From Runella sp. (GTDB taxonomy: Bacteria > Bacteroidota > Bacteroidia > Cytophagales > Spirosomataceae): a stretch of 51,674 nucleotides of DNA. Below are positions 51,549 to 51,674 of this stretch, in pieces. A program made the position numbers and the translations under genes. The DNA lies in the NCBI GenBank assembly GCA_023254175.1, contig JALQYJ010000154.1:1-51674 (forward strand), read 5' to 3'. Within the stretch, counting starts at the first letter, position 1. Each line of letters opens with the position of its first letter. The notes under the pieces are model-generated. The model made no database searches. It was given only the letters and a program-made list of their open reading frames with translations, and was not told the DNA's origin.

Positions 51549-51674
51549 TTGGTTAAAAACAAAACTATTCCTAACTTTGATTTGTATGAAGATTGGGCTA
51601 AAAATCTTCCCAATTTGAAGAGGTATTTGGATTTTGAACGCTATGTTTTGGGTAAACGATTAAAAAAATGCGGT
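51549..51674 (+). other. Open frame running off the right edge
   Basis: After a TAG near 51543 a frame opens with TTG 51549 and continues to the window end: LVKNKTIPNFDLYEDWAKNL, PNLKRYLDFERYVLGKRLKK, CG. The residues look like a real amphipathic protein, but only ~42 codons are visible and no family is recognised. It may be the start of a gene or another remnant. An opposing minus-strand frame (RYTWEAVEGKLFVLSP, about 51466-51540) is also open nearby. Confidence 0.3.

Overview
The window looks like chromosome from a Bacteroidota bacterium, most likely order Cytophagales (a Runella/Spirosomataceae-type genome is my best guess; this is inference from gene content). Evidence: promoter-like TAnnTTTG boxes of the Bacteroidota type upstream of several genes, few Shine-Dalgarno sequences, a DUF1800/DUF1501 pair, a Bacteroidota-type phosphoenolpyruvate carboxylase, an enoyl-CoA hydratase fused behind a hydroxyacyl-CoA dehydrogenase, an outer-membrane barrel with an N-terminal helix-hairpin-helix, and a ribonuclease Y gene next to zapA.

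Layout. 1-140: 3' end of a 5S rRNA gene and its terminator, so an rRNA operon lies to the left. 316-7956: purU, a sodium/solute symporter, the DUF1800-DUF1501 operon and a convergent M3 peptidase. 8.0-11.6 kb: an accessory stretch with a Kazal-type inhibitor lipoprotein flanked by two decayed tails of FtsX/MacB-type ABC permeases, two small secreted proteins, a frameshifted remnant of a Reg_prop sensor, and a membrane-anchored winged-helix regulator. 11.6-16.5 kb: core block pheT - coiled-coil gene - zapA - rny. 17.1-24.7 kb: lgt, a secreted protein, kynureninase (reverse), an ABC-F ATPase and a beta-oxidation multienzyme. 24.8-31.2 kb, reverse strand: Wzi-like barrel, pyrD, ftsK, lolA. 31.3-38.3 kb: acyltransferase, TolC-like protein (reverse), YtcJ-like amidohydrolase lipoprotein and ppc (reverse). 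38.5-43.3 kb: helix-hairpin-helix barrel, a headless coding remnant, mraY standing alone, and a small barrel. 43.3-50.3 kb, reverse strand: a giant alpha-2-macroglobulin lipoprotein, then a dgkA-type kinase / membrane protein / winged-helix regulator operon. 50.5-51.7 kb: a mobile-element graveyard with a truncated AAA ATPase, a small ORF and an IS3-type OrfA fragment.

How it fits together. Much of the window serves the cell envelope: lipoprotein maturation and transport (lgt, lolA), peptidoglycan lipid I synthesis (mraY), lipid kinase, division (zapA, ftsK), outer-membrane barrels and surface lipoproteins. Two unrelated protease-inhibitor-type lipoproteins (Kazal and thioester macroglobulin) occur about 36 kb apart. 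Gene ends are often marked by long perfect hairpins; three of them share the same 12-bp stem and 9-base loop plan and related sequence, and look like a dispersed repeat family used as bidirectional terminators. I found no CRISPR array, no intact transposon and no tRNA gene. The most unusual items are the hairpin family, the inverted-ToxR-type regulator in a decaying neighbourhood, the asymmetric ABC-F ATPase, the isolated mraY behind a terminator-like hairpin, and the cryptic coding remnants.
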